Below are positions 47,687 to 56,270 of a DNA stretch of 64,000 nt, in pieces. The notes under the pieces are model-generated. The model saw nothing but the letters and a program-made list of their open reading frames with translations. It did not search any database and was not told the origin of the DNA. The position numbers and the translations under genes are program-made. The stretch is from Clostridium pascui. Its GTDB lineage: Bacteria; Bacillota; Clostridia; Clostridiales; Clostridiaceae. The DNA is taken from contig NZ_JAFBDB010000003.1 of assembly GCF_016908015.1 (NCBI RefSeq), positions 186,001 to 250,000 on the forward strand, in the 5' to 3' direction. Each line of letters starts with the position of its first letter. Position 1 is the first letter of the stretch.

Positions 47687-48262
47687 CTATTTGCCCATAT
47701 TAAAATCTACTTTAGGAACTTCTCTTGAACCCTCATCAATTTTATAGTATTCTCTCTGCTCAAATCTAAATAAAGAAGCTATTATAGCCGCTGGAAATTT
47801 TCTTATACTTGTATTATATACATCCACAGCTTCGTTATAGTCTTGCCTTGCTATATTTATTCTATTTTCTGTTCCCTCAAGATTTGTAGCTAAGTCTCTA
47901 AAGTTTTCATTAGACTTCAATTGCGGATATTGTTCTACAACTACTAAAAGTCTTCCAAGTGCTCCAGATAGTTCACTATCTGCATTAGCTTTTTCTCCTA
48001 CAGATTGTGCTCCTCCAAGTTTGGCACGAGCATTCGCTATATCGGTGAATATCTCCTTTTCTTGGGTTGCGTATCCCTTTACTGTTTCCACTAAATTAGG
48101 AATTAAGTCCGACCTTCTTTTTAATTGAGTATCTATATTTGACTCTGCCTTTTTAACCTTTTGATCTAATGTAATCATCTTATTATAACTAGATATCACT
48201 GGTACCACTAGAACTAAAATTACAGCTAGTACTATTAATACAGTTTTTAAGGTTTTATTCAT
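47687..48262 (-). CDS. lemA: LemA-family protein
   Basis: This protein of about 191 residues has one N-terminal membrane helix (about 4-25) and a helical bundle carrying the LemA signature. The signature includes YNKMITLDQKVKKAESNID, QLKRRSDLIPNLVETVKGYA, YPQLKSNENFRDL and YNEAVDVYNTSIRKFPA. The N-terminus is outside and the bundle inside in characterised members. Start ATG 48262 gives a normal spacing of 12 from AAAGGAGA. An in-frame GTG at 48274 abuts the ribosome site. It is translationally coupled to the TPM gene. The function of the pair is unknown. Confidence 0.93.
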   Translation of the reverse strand: MNKTLKTVLIVLAVILVLVVPVISSYNKMITLDQKVKKAESNIDTQLKRRSDLIPNLVETVKGYATQEKEIFTDIANARAKLGGAQSVGEKANADSELSGALGRLLVVVEQYPQLKSNENFRDLATNLEGTENRINIARQDYNEAVDVYNTSIRKFPAAIIASLFRFEQREYYKIDEGSREVPKVDFNMGK

Positions 48263-48568
48263 ACTGCCATACACTCTCCTTTTTATTATATTAGATTAAT
48301 TATCAAGCATATAGCTATAGTTGTCAATTCTGCTATTTGTTAGCTTTTAGTTAATTTTACTCCTTTCTAAGCACTACATCAATTGTAGTATATATTATAT
48401 TTCCCTTAATCAGTATATGTAATTCTCTTTGAAGTTATCATTATAATTATAGAGCATTAGATTAAACCTAAAATCGTCCTAGATTTTTTATAAAATCTCT
48501 ACAACATCTGAAAGCTTCTTTTATGATAAAATAATATTACACAATATAAAAATAAGGATGTGATTATT

Positions 48569-49804
48569 ATGAAAGCTGAAATTATTGCTGTTGGTACAGA
48601 AATTCTTTTAGGAGATATAATAAATACTAATGCTCAGCATCTTTCAAAATCTCTTGCAGATATGGGCATCTTTGTATACCATCAATCTGTAATTGGAGAT
48701 AATTCAGAAAGGCTTACAGAAGAATTAAACACTTCTTTTAAAAGATCCGATATAGTAATAACTACAGGTGGACTTGGTCCTACTACAGATGACTTAACAA
48801 AGGAAGTAGGTTCTACTTACTTTAATAAAAAATTAGTACTCCATAGGGAATCTTTGGATAAAATAGAATATTTTTTTAAAACTCTTAATAGAACTTTAAC
48901 AGAAAATAATAAAAAACAAGCTTATTTCCCAGAAGGTTCAATTGTACTTGCCAATAATCATGGCACTGCTCCTGGCTGTATTATAGAAGCTAACGGTAAA
49001 ATTCTTATTTTACTTCCTGGACCCCCTAAAGAAAATAAACCTATGTTTGAAAATTACGTTGTTCCATATCTTAGAAAATTTCACCAAGGTATTTTAATAT
49101 CTAAAACCTTAAGAATTTGTGGTGTTGGGGAATCTTCTTTAGCAACTCAAATATCTCATATAATAGAAAATCAAACTAATCCTACTATAGCTCCTTATGC
49201 AAAGGAAAATGAAGTTACTTTAAGGATTACTGCTAAAGCCTCAAATAGAGAAGATGCATGTAAACTTATATCTCCTGTAGAACATGAAATACGTAATATT
49301 TTAGGTGATAATATTTATGGTGAAGGAGAAACTCCATTAGAAAATGTAGTAGCTCAAATGCTAATCGAAAAAAACTTAAGCTTATCTACTGCAGAATCCT
49401 GTACCGGTGGACTCCTTTCAGGAAGTCTTGTAAATTATCCTGGTATATCTAAAATATTTATGGAAGGATGTGTTACTTATAGTAATGAGGCTAAAATGAA
49501 AAGACTTGGTGTAAGAAAAGAAACCTTAGAAACTTACGGTGCAGTAAGTGAAAATACTGCGATAGAAATGGCTAAGGGAGTTGCAAAAGCTTCTTGTACT
49601 GATATAGGTATTTCAACAACAGGCATTGCAGGGCCAGATGGTGGAACAGATGAAAAGCCTGTAGGTCTTGTATACATTGGACTTTATATAAAAGGAAAAA
49701 CTTATGTAAAGAAATTAAGTTTTCCTGGTGATAGACAAAGCGTTCGTCAAAGAACTGTAACTTCTGCACTAGACTTTTTAAGAAGAAAATTACTTACAAT
49801 ATAG
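48569..49804 (+). CDS. cinA: CinA-like protein (competence/damage-inducible; NMN deamidase)
   Basis: This 411-residue protein has an N-terminal molybdopterin-binding-like domain (MKAEIIAVGTEILLGDI, VITTGGLGPTTDD, ILLPGPPKE). The C-terminal CinA domain (LSTAESCTGGLLSG, ISTTGIAGPDGG) in other bacteria deamidates nicotinamide mononucleotide in NAD salvage. The N-domain is related to ADP-ribose pyrophosphatases. ATG 48569 has AAGGATG upstream; the in-frame GTG three codons earlier is less likely. It is a single gene on plus, ending at a strong terminator. recA is not adjacent, unlike in streptococci. Confidence 0.95.
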   Translation: MKAEIIAVGTEILLGDIINTNAQHLSKSLADMGIFVYHQSVIGDNSERLTEELNTSFKRSDIVITTGGLGPTTDDLTKEVGSTYFNKKLVLHRESLDKIEYFFKTLNRTLTENNKKQAYFPEGSIVLANNHGTAPGCIIEANGKILILLPGPPKENKPMFENYVVPYLRKFHQGILISKTLRICGVGESSLATQISHIIENQTNPTIAPYAKENEVTLRITAKASNREDACKLISPVEHEIRNILGDNIYGEGETPLENVVAQMLIEKNLSLSTAESCTGGLLSGSLVNYPGISKIFMEGCVTYSNEAKMKRLGVRKETLETYGAVSENTAIEMAKGVAKASCTDIGISTTGIAGPDGGTDEKPVGLVYIGLYIKGKTYVKKLSFPGDRQSVRQRTVTSALDFLRRKLLTI

Positions 49805-49865
49805 CTATTATTAAATAGGCAATAGTTTGGGTAAGTTTTTATGAAACTTCGTAAAAACTTAAAAT

Positions 49866-49896
49866 AAAATTGCGGTAAGAAGCTTACCGCAATTTT
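49866..49896 (+). terminator. Bidirectional terminator between cinA and the malic enzyme gene
   Basis: Perfect 14-base stem (aaaattgcggtaag/cttaccgcaatttt) with a 3-base loop between two convergent genes, U-rich in both directions. Confidence 0.92.
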
Positions 49897-49920
49897 CTAT
49901 CAACTATTTGCCATTAAATA

Positions 49921-51078
49921 TTAGCTATTCTTTGCTATCCTCTTTACTTCATTTGCCACGGCTTCACATACTGCTTTATTAAACACATCTGGAATTATAT
50001 AGTCATCTTTTAGCTCTTCATCTCTAACTATACTTGCAATTCCCTTTGCTGCCGCAAGTTTCATTTCTTCAGTTATTGCTGTTGCTCTTGCTTCTAGCGC
50101 ACCTTTAAATATTCCTGGGAATACTAAAACATTATTTATTTGATTAGGAAAATCTGATCTTCCTGTAGCTACTACTCTTGCTCCACCTAATTTTGCTTCA
50201 TCAGGCATTATTTCAGGTGTTGGATTTGCCATAGCAAATAATATGCTATCTTCATTCATGGTACTTACCATTTGTTTAGTCACTATGTTAGGTGCTGATA
50301 CTCCTATAAATACATCTTTTCCTTTTATAATATCTTTTAATGCCCCTTGTTCTTTTTCTCTATTTGTAACCTTTGCAATTTCCTGCTGTGCTGGGTTCAA
50401 TGTTTCATCTCCCTCTACTAATGCACCTTTAATGTCACACATAACTACATTTCTAGCTCCTGCATTTAATAAAAGCTTGCATATAGCAATTCCAGCTGAA
50501 CCTGCTCCATTTATAACTATCTTTGCTTTATTGATTTCTTTGTCTACTAATTTAAGTGCATTATAAAGTCCTGCTAAAACTACTATAGCAGTTCCATGCT
50601 GATCATCATGAAATACAGGAATATCTAATTCTTCCTTTAATCTTTTTTCTATATAAAAACATTCAGGTGCCTTTATATCTTCTAAATTAATCCCTCCAAA
50701 TACAGGTGCTATAAGCTTTACAGTTTTAATAATTTCTTCAGGGTCTTGACTATCTATACATATTGGAAAAGCATCTATTCCTGAAAACTCCTTAAATAAT
50801 AATGCTTTCCCCTCCATAACCGGAAGCCCTGCAAGAGGCCCTATATTCCCAAGACCCAAAACTGCAGTTCCATTAGTTACAACTCCTATAGTATTTCCTT
50901 TTATAGTATATTCATATGCTTTTTCTTTATCCTCTGCAATTTTAAGACATGGCTCTGCAACTCCTGGTGTATACGCCAACGCCAAGTCCTGCCTGTTCTT
51001 AACATTCACTTTACCTATTACTTCTAACTTACCCTTCTTTTCACTATGCAGTTTTAATGCTTCTTCTTTAATATTCAT
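49921..51078 (-). CDS. NAD(P)-dependent malic enzyme
   Basis: It oxidatively decarboxylates malate to pyruvate. The 385-residue length is that of the short bacterial type. Motifs seen are [36 protein letters not shown], a lysine/aspartate site in [15 protein letters not shown], the metal site FHDDQHGTA and the Rossmann fold [16 protein letters not shown] 51078 follows AAGGGGATG. It is the last gene in a same-strand run from cysK; the gap to nth is 24 bases. NAD versus NADP preference is not decided. Confidence 0.95.
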   Translation of the reverse strand: MNIKEEALKLHSEKKGKLEVIGKVNVKNRQDLALAYTPGVAEPCLKIAEDKEKAYEYTIKGNTIGVVTNGTAVLGLGNIGPLAGLPVMEGKALLFKEFSGIDAFPICIDSQDPEEIIKTVKLIAPVFGGINLEDIKAPECFYIEKRLKEELDIPVFHDDQHGTAIVVLAGLYNALKLVDKEINKAKIVINGAGSAGIAICKLLLNAGARNVVMCDIKGALVEGDETLNPAQQEIAKVTNREKEQGALKDIIKGKDVFIGVSAPNIVTKQMVSTMNEDSILFAMANPTPEIMPDEAKLGGARVVATGRSDFPNQINNVLVFPGIFKGALEARATAITEEMKLAAAKGIASIVRDEELKDDYIIPDVFNKAVCEAVANEVKRIAKNS

Positions 51079-51102
51079 TACAACATCCCCTTTATGTAAA
51101 TT

Positions 51103-51744
51103 TTAAATATTTGAGACATTTTCTAAGTAATACTTGCAATATGGTGCTATAGGACATATCTCGCAATCAGGCTTTCGAGCTTTGCATATATTTCTCCCAT
51201 GCCATATTAAATAATGATGCGTAATACTCCACATATCTTTAGGTATATTTGCCATAAGTTCCTGTTCTACTTGTTCAGGAGTATTCCCATGGGCAATTCC
51301 TATTCTATTTGATACCCTAAATACATGGGTATCTACAGCAATTGCCGGAACACTAAATGCATTAGATAATACTACATTTGCAGTTTTTCTTCCAACCCCA
51401 GGAAGATTTATAAGCTGTTCCATAGTTCTTGGTACTTCTCCACTATGTTCCATTATTATAGATTTTGATGTCTCCAGTATATTTTTGCTCTTATTTTTAT
51501 AAAACCCACAGCTTCTTATCTTTTCACCTAGTTCCTCTTCTGTTAACCCTACCATTTTTTCAGGCGTATTATATTTCTTAAATAATTCACCAGTAACTAC
51601 ATTTACTCTTTTATCTGTGCATTGTGCAGATAAAATTGTAGCAACTAAAAGCTCATAAGGTGATTTAAAATTCAATTCACATTCTGCATTTGGATAAGTT
51701 TCTCCTAAAATTTTAATTACCTTATCTATATTTTCCTTTTCCAA
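51103..51744 (-). CDS. nth: Endonuclease III
   Basis: This base-excision glycosylase/AP lyase removes oxidised pyrimidines. The 213-residue protein has the helix-hairpin-helix [13 protein letters not shown] with the catalytic lysine, and the catalytic aspartate in [11 protein letters not shown]. The [4Fe-4S] ligands [17 protein letters not shown] (C-x6-C-x2-C-x5-C) are near the end. Start is uncertain: TTG 51744 lies 6 bases after GGTG, while GTG 51756 is 2-3 bases after AAAGGTG. It is in a run with plsC upstream and malic enzyme downstream. Confidence 0.94.
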   Translation of the reverse strand: MEKENIDKVIKILGETYPNAECELNFKSPYELLVATILSAQCTDKRVNVVTGELFKKYNTPEKMVGLTEEELGEKIRSCGFYKNKSKNILETSKSIIMEHSGEVPRTMEQLINLPGVGRKTANVVLSNAFSVPAIAVDTHVFRVSNRIGIAHGNTPEQVEQELMANIPKDMWSITHHYLIWHGRNICKARKPDCEICPIAPYCKYYLENVSNI

Positions 51745-51763
51745 ATAAATCACCACACCTTTA

Positions 51764-52462
51764 CTATTTATATATTCCCCTATAGTCCTCAGGTAGTAGC
51801 GCTGCTATACTTTTCATAAAACATGTAAGTATTCTTTCTTCATAATCATGCTTATCTTCTTCCTTGTCTTTTAAAGGTACATCTATTGCTTTTCCTACAT
51901 TTACATATACTTTTGCATGTTGAAATTTTTCACCGCCCATATCACTATCATTTATAGGCAAAAGCTTTTCTGTTCCATGCATTGCCACTGGAATCACTGT
52001 GGCCTTAGATAGCTTTTGAATTAAAACTGCTCCTTTTTTCCCTTCTATTAAACTTGCAGTTCTACTTCTTGTACCCTCGGGGAATATAAGTATATTATTT
52101 CCCGCTCTTAATGCCTTTATTATACTTGATAAGGCATCCTTATCAGCAGTATTTGGTTTAATTGTTATTGTTTTTGTAATGCTTATCCCAAGATTTGTTA
52201 ATGGATTGTTTGAAAGCTTTGCTCCTGCTACAAATGTTAAATCATAATCCTTAAACACTTCCATCAAAACTAAAGCATCCGAATTGCTTAAATGATTACA
52301 TATAAAAAGTATAGGCTTTTTTATGTCCCTTAAATTTTCCATACCAGTAACTTCTATATGTGCATATTTATTCATATATCTATTTACTATCCTTTTAGCT
52401 AAGAAACATACCATGCCCTTTGGCAATTTGGATATGATTTTTACAGCTAATGGAGAAATCAT
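51764..52462 (-). CDS. plsC: 1-Acyl-sn-glycerol-3-phosphate acyltransferase (PlsC family)
   Basis: This 232-residue protein has the acyltransferase motifs in order: ICNHLSNSDALVLM (the HX4D catalytic pair), ISITKTITI, IFPEGTRSR and TVIPVAMHG. It would convert lysophosphatidate to phosphatidate, the precursor of membrane phospholipids. ATG 52462 follows AAAGGTGG at 7 bases; an upstream TTG in frame lies inside the ribosome site. It lies between queG and nth. Other acyl acceptors are possible for this family. Confidence 0.9.
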   Translation of the reverse strand: MISPLAVKIISKLPKGMVCFLAKRIVNRYMNKYAHIEVTGMENLRDIKKPILFICNHLSNSDALVLMEVFKDYDLTFVAGAKLSNNPLTNLGISITKTITIKPNTADKDALSSIIKALRAGNNILIFPEGTRSRTASLIEGKKGAVLIQKLSKATVIPVAMHGTEKLLPINDSDMGGEKFQHAKVYVNVGKAIDVPLKDKEEDKHDYEERILTCFMKSIAALLPEDYRGIYK

Positions 52463-52503
52463 ACTAGTTCCACCTTTCCTCAAAACAATATATTATAATT
52501 AAA

Positions 52504-53484
52504 TTATAATTTGAAATGTTTTAAAAGTCTACAATAATAATCCTCAATGTAAGGCGAACTAAAGGATATAGGCCCCTTATACCTTCCATTTTTCATAAGC
52601 TGTATCATGGTATTTCTTGTAAGAATATTTTTCCCTCTCCAACCAGAAGAAGTGCTTGCATATTTCTCCTTAAAGGCTTTATTATTTAAATTTACAATTT
52701 CATCTTCATTTATGCTCTCCATATATTCAAAGGGCTTAAACTCATTTATATTAGATAATTCAGCATATCTATTAAAAGGACATAGATCCTGACAGGTATC
52801 ACATCCAAATATCCTCCCATTAATCTTATCAAACCATTCATCTTCAATATGCTTTTTTTGGGTTATATAAGACAAACATATATTAGGATTAGTCTTCCCT
52901 TCATTTATGCATTTAGTAGGGCAAGCTCTCATACATAAATTACATTCATTGCATTCACACTCTATGGGACTGTCCTCTTCTATAAACAAATCTGTTATTA
53001 TTTCTCCTAAAAATACATAAGATCCATATTTTTTTGTAATTATCATATTATTTTTCCCAAGAAATCCTATACCACATAAATTTGCTATATATCTTTCAGG
53101 CAATGCATTACTATCCACAAAATATTTAGCCCTTCCTCCAATATTTTCTATATATTCGCATATTCTTCTTAAATACATTGACACTACTTTGTGATAATCC
53201 TCGCCTCTAGTGTATTTAGAGAAGTATATATCTCCATTTATCTCTTTGCTAAAGAGATAAGGAAAGGCAATTGAGATAATTGTCTTTCCTTCCTCCATAT
53301 AAAGCATTGGGTTTATTCTGCTTTCTATATCTTCTATTTCAAATTCATTTTGTAATCCATTTTGCCTTCTAGATTCCAAGAATTCTTGCAATTCATCAAA
53401 CCTTCTAAGTCTCGTAAATCCTATAGTATCTAGTCCCAATCTTTTACAAAACTCCATTATATTTGCCTTGTAATTCATATTCAT
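52504..53484 (-). CDS. queG: Epoxyqueuosine reductase QueG
   Basis: This is the cobalamin-dependent enzyme that reduces epoxyqueuosine to queuosine at the tRNA wobble position. The 326-residue protein has the catalytic aspartate region KYFVDSNALPERYIA, then GIGFLGKNNMII. Two [4Fe-4S] motifs follow: ECNECNLCMRACPTKCI with its upstream cysteine, and FGCDTCQDLCPFN. ATG 53484 begins one base after the cysE stop, so the two are coupled. Placing queG in a cysteine-regulated run is unusual. It also implies the cell obtains B12, which bears on the cobalamin riboswitch at 6628-6790. Confidence 0.92.
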   Translation of the reverse strand: MNMNYKANIMEFCKRLGLDTIGFTRLRRFDELQEFLESRRQNGLQNEFEIEDIESRINPMLYMEEGKTIISIAFPYLFSKEINGDIYFSKYTRGEDYHKVVSMYLRRICEYIENIGGRAKYFVDSNALPERYIANLCGIGFLGKNNMIITKKYGSYVFLGEIITDLFIEEDSPIECECNECNLCMRACPTKCINEGKTNPNICLSYITQKKHIEDEWFDKINGRIFGCDTCQDLCPFNRYAELSNINEFKPFEYMESINEDEIVNLNNKAFKEKYASTSSGWRGKNILTRNTMIQLMKNGRYKGPISFSSPYIEDYYCRLLKHFKL

Positions 53485-54051
53485 TTATAATCCCTTTATC
53501 TTATTTCTATAATCATCTATTTTTATTATAGGATTATCATCACATTTTACAACTTTTGCAGGTATTCCAACAGCAGTACAGTTTTCTGGCACATCCTTTA
53601 GAACAACTGCATTAGCTCCTATCTTAGAACTTGTGCCTAACGATATTGGCCCTAAAATCTTTGCTCCTGCTCCTATAACTACATTATTTCCAACAGTTGG
53701 GTGCCTTTTGCCTTTATTTTTGCCGGTTCCACCCAAAGTAACACCATGATACATTATTACATTATTTCCCACTTCTGCTGTTTCCCCTATAACTACTCCC
53801 ATACCATGGTCTATAAATAATCCTTTTCCTATTGTTGCTCCCGGATGAATTTCTATTCCTGTAAAAAATCTAGACATTTGAGAAATAAGCCTTGCCATGA
53901 AAAACATGTTTCTCTTATAAAAAAAATGTGCCATTCTATGATTTATCAACGCATGAATAGACGGATATAAAAGTAATACTTCTAATCTATTTCTTGCAGC
54001 AGGATCATTTTTTAATACAAAATCTAAATCGTATTTCAATTTACTAAACAT
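53485..54051 (-). CDS. cysE: Serine O-acetyltransferase
   Basis: It makes O-acetylserine, the acceptor for sulfide. This 188-residue short form has helical N-terminal residues with [15 protein letters not shown]. The left-handed beta-helix hexapeptides follow, including [32 protein letters not shown] and [23 protein letters not shown] 54051 follows AGAAGGA. It lies 23 bases after cysK. Together they form the cysteine synthase pair under the Cys T-box. Confidence 0.95.
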   Translation of the reverse strand: MFSKLKYDLDFVLKNDPAARNRLEVLLLYPSIHALINHRMAHFFYKRNMFFMARLISQMSRFFTGIEIHPGATIGKGLFIDHGMGVVIGETAEVGNNVIMYHGVTLGGTGKNKGKRHPTVGNNVVIGAGAKILGPISLGTSSKIGANAVVLKDVPENCTAVGIPAKVVKCDDNPIIKIDDYRNKIKGL

Positions 54052-54074
54052 AAATCCTTCTCAAACTCCTTTTA

Positions 54075-54986
54075 CTAATCATATAGTCCTGTTGATAGGT
54101 ACTTCTCTCCTCCATCTGGAGCTACAGTAACTATTTTTCTGCCCACTCCTAGCTTCCTTGCAACTTTAAGTGCAATAGCTATATTTGCTCCTGATGATAT
54201 TCCAACCATTATGCCCTCTTCACTTGCCATAAGCCTAGCATATTCAAATGCTTCTTCGTCTGTTACAGTGATTACTTCATCTACAATACTATCATCATAT
54301 ATCCCTGGTATAAAATTGGCTCCTATTCCTTGAATCTTATGAGGTGCAGCTTTACCTCCTGAAATTAGTGGAGATTTTTCAGGCTCTATAGCTATGATTT
54401 TTATATCTTTTTTTAATTCTTTTAATTTTCTTCCTACCCCAATAATTGTTCCGCCTGTACCTACAGATGCTACAAACGTGTCAATATCTGGAATATCTTT
54501 CATTATTTCCTCTGCAGTAGTCTCATAATGCCTTTCTGGATTAGCTTCATTTTCAAACTGTTGGGGTATATAAAACCCTTTGGAGTCTTTAACTAGCTCC
54601 TCAGCTTTTTCTATTGCGCCTTTCATTCCAAGCTTTCCATCTGTTAACACTAGCTCAGCTCCATAAGCACTTATTGTATTTCTTCTCTCAATACTCATTG
54701 TATCTGGCATAACAATTATAACCTTATACCCCTTTAACTTTCCTGCCATAGCCAGTCCAATACCAGTATTACCACTAGTAGGTTCAACTATAGTGTCTCC
54801 CCTTTTTATAATTCCTAGTCTTTCAGCCTTTTCTATCATACCAAGAGCTGCTCTATCTTTTATACTTCCACCTGGATTATATTTTTCAAGTTTTACATAT
54901 ACTTCTGCAGCATTCTTATCATTTATATTATTTAATTTTAAAAGAGGTGTGTTCCCTATCATTTCCAAAGCATTGTTATATATCAT
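54075..54986 (-). CDS. cysK: Cysteine synthase A (O-acetylserine sulfhydrylase)
   Basis: This pyridoxal-phosphate enzyme forms cysteine from O-acetylserine and sulfide. The 303-residue protein shows the PLP lysine in NPGGSIKDRAALG, the substrate loop VEPTSGNTGIGLAM, and the phosphate-binding VGTGGTIIGVGRK. EEGIMVGISSGAN lies near the end. ATG 54986 follows AAAGGAGATG. It is first in the run and directly downstream of the T-box leader, which supports regulation by cysteine supply. Confidence 0.97.
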   Translation of the reverse strand: MIYNNALEMIGNTPLLKLNNINDKNAAEVYVKLEKYNPGGSIKDRAALGMIEKAERLGIIKRGDTIVEPTSGNTGIGLAMAGKLKGYKVIIVMPDTMSIERRNTISAYGAELVLTDGKLGMKGAIEKAEELVKDSKGFYIPQQFENEANPERHYETTAEEIMKDIPDIDTFVASVGTGGTIIGVGRKLKELKKDIKIIAIEPEKSPLISGGKAAPHKIQGIGANFIPGIYDDSIVDEVITVTDEEAFEYARLMASEEGIMVGISSGANIAIALKVARKLGVGRKIVTVAPDGGEKYLSTGLYD

Positions 54987-55053
54987 ATTAACATCTCCTT
55001 TTTATAATTTTAATTATGCATAAAGTTTATATTAATGTAAGATTATATATAAA

Positions 55054-55331
55054 AAAACTTCGCCTCTAATTTATAGAGACGAAGTTATTATTCGTTATTC
55101 CACTCTACACAAAAAATTGTGTGACATATTCAAGCACATTATATGCTCTATCAATTTAACGGTTGATGCCGTTGCAGCCTACTTAAAGTTTCGGTGCAAT
55201 ACTCCAGAGGGCACTTCATATAAATTTTTATATAGAAATCCTCTCAGCATACTAGATTCCCTCTCTGTAAATTCCATTTATATTACTTTCCTCTTTCAAT
55301 GTATTTCCGACTATTTTACTATGAATTATAT
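55054..55331 (-). ncRNA. T-box leader riboswitch, cysteine-specific
   Basis: The minus strand has stem-I elements (AAGAGGAAAGTAATATAAA, then GAATCTAGTATGCTGAGAGGATTTC). The specifier loop TATGAAGTGCCC offers TGC (55211-55213), a cysteine codon. The T-box AGAGTGGAATAACG (55093-55106) has TGGA (55099-55102) in place of the usual TGGT; it pairs with UCCA, matching the U discriminator of tRNA-Cys. A perfect 13-base terminator stem (55057-55069/55074-55086) with TTTTTTT follows. It is oriented to cysK-cysE. Three independent indicators agree on cysteine. Confidence 0.88.
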
Positions 55332-55337
55332 AATATT

Positions 55338-55365
55338 ATTATATTCCTTATTTTCTATTTGTCAA
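55338..55365 (-). promoter_or_regulatory. Promoter of the Cys T-box/cysK operon
   Basis: Minus strand: consensus -35 TTGACA (55360-55365) and -10 TATAAT (55338-55343), 16-base spacer. Confidence 0.8.
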
Positions 55366-55425
55366 CTATGTAATTTACGACATTTATGGACAATATTAAT
55401 CTCAAAATATATATGATATCAACTG

Positions 55426-56163
55426 TTATCTACAAAACCTATGCTTTCCTATAACCTTTATTAATGGACGTGACCATATCCATGAACTAGTTGCTGTAAC
55501 AGGATTGAAGTAATATACTGCTCCACCTGAAGGATCCCATCCATTCAATGCATCTATAGCAGCATTTATTGAACTTTGCTGCATTTGTGCATTTATTTGG
55601 CCATCTACTATAGCTGTAAATGCTCCTGGTTGATAAATAACCCCCGCTATAGTTGATGGGAATCTTGAGTCTCTAGTTCTATTTAAAACTACTGCCCCTA
55701 CAGCTACTTGACCTTCATAAGGTTCTCCTCTTGCTTCTCCATTTATAAGTCTTGCTAAAAGCTGTACATCTTGATTATCGCTAGTACTTGTTGGCGGTTT
55801 GGGGCTATCTACATTGCTCCCCTGAGATGATGTATTACTTTGTGAAGTTATATATATACCTAGAGCCTTTAACGTAGCATCACCTACCACTCCATCGACC
55901 TTAAGCCCATTCTTTTCTTGAAACTTCTTAACTGCAGTATAGGTTCCATAGCCATATATTCCATCGACGGTACCATCATAATACTGCCAATTTTTTAACT
56001 TTTGTTGAATCTGGGAAACCCTATCTCCCTTTGAGCCATAATAATATGTAATTACATCTAATGCCTTATTATAAGGTGTGAAATAGATGTATATACTAAA
56101 ATATGCTATAAGTCCTATCATCATATAAAGTACAATTTTTCTGAAGCTTAAGTACTTCCTCAT
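55426..56163 (-). CDS. sleB: SleB-type spore cortex-lytic hydrolase
   Basis: This 245-residue protein has an N-terminal membrane helix or uncleaved signal (about 10-28) and a peptidoglycan-binding-1 domain (about 45-97; GDRVSQIQQKLKNWQYYDG). A Ser/Thr/Pro linker leads to a Hydrolase_2 catalytic domain (about 128-240) with LARLINGEARGEPYEGQVAV and TIAGVIYQPGAF. The Glu in NGEARGE is the likely catalytic acid of this lytic-transglycosylase family. It would degrade muramic-lactam cortex peptidoglycan at germination. No ypeB gene is adjacent. ATG 56163 follows AAGGAGG. A vegetative cell-wall role cannot be excluded. Confidence 0.85.
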   Translation of the reverse strand: MRKYLSFRKIVLYMMIGLIAYFSIYIYFTPYNKALDVITYYYGSKGDRVSQIQQKLKNWQYYDGTVDGIYGYGTYTAVKKFQEKNGLKVDGVVGDATLKALGIYITSQSNTSSQGSNVDSPKPPTSTSDNQDVQLLARLINGEARGEPYEGQVAVGAVVLNRTRDSRFPSTIAGVIYQPGAFTAIVDGQINAQMQQSSINAAIDALNGWDPSGGAVYYFNPVTATSSWIWSRPLIKVIGKHRFCR

Positions 56164-56238
56164 TACTGCATCCTCCTTAAAAATTGTGTATATAAATATA
56201 TTTTCTGCATATTTCCCAAAAAAATACTCATTAAATAG

Positions 56239-56270
56239 AAAAAAGCAGACTTAATTTAGCCTGCTTTTTT
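56239..56270 (-). terminator. Terminator overlapping the 3' end of the MgtE-like gene
   Basis: Ten-base stem (aaaaaagcag/ctgctttttt) followed on the minus strand by TTTTTTCTATTT; one arm is formed by the last codons of the MgtE-like CDS. Confidence 0.85.

Noticed and set aside
55117-55416. 99-codon open frame on the plus strand
   Set aside because: It lies antisense to the Cys T-box leader and its promoter, has no ribosome site, and its composition reflects the RNA structure.
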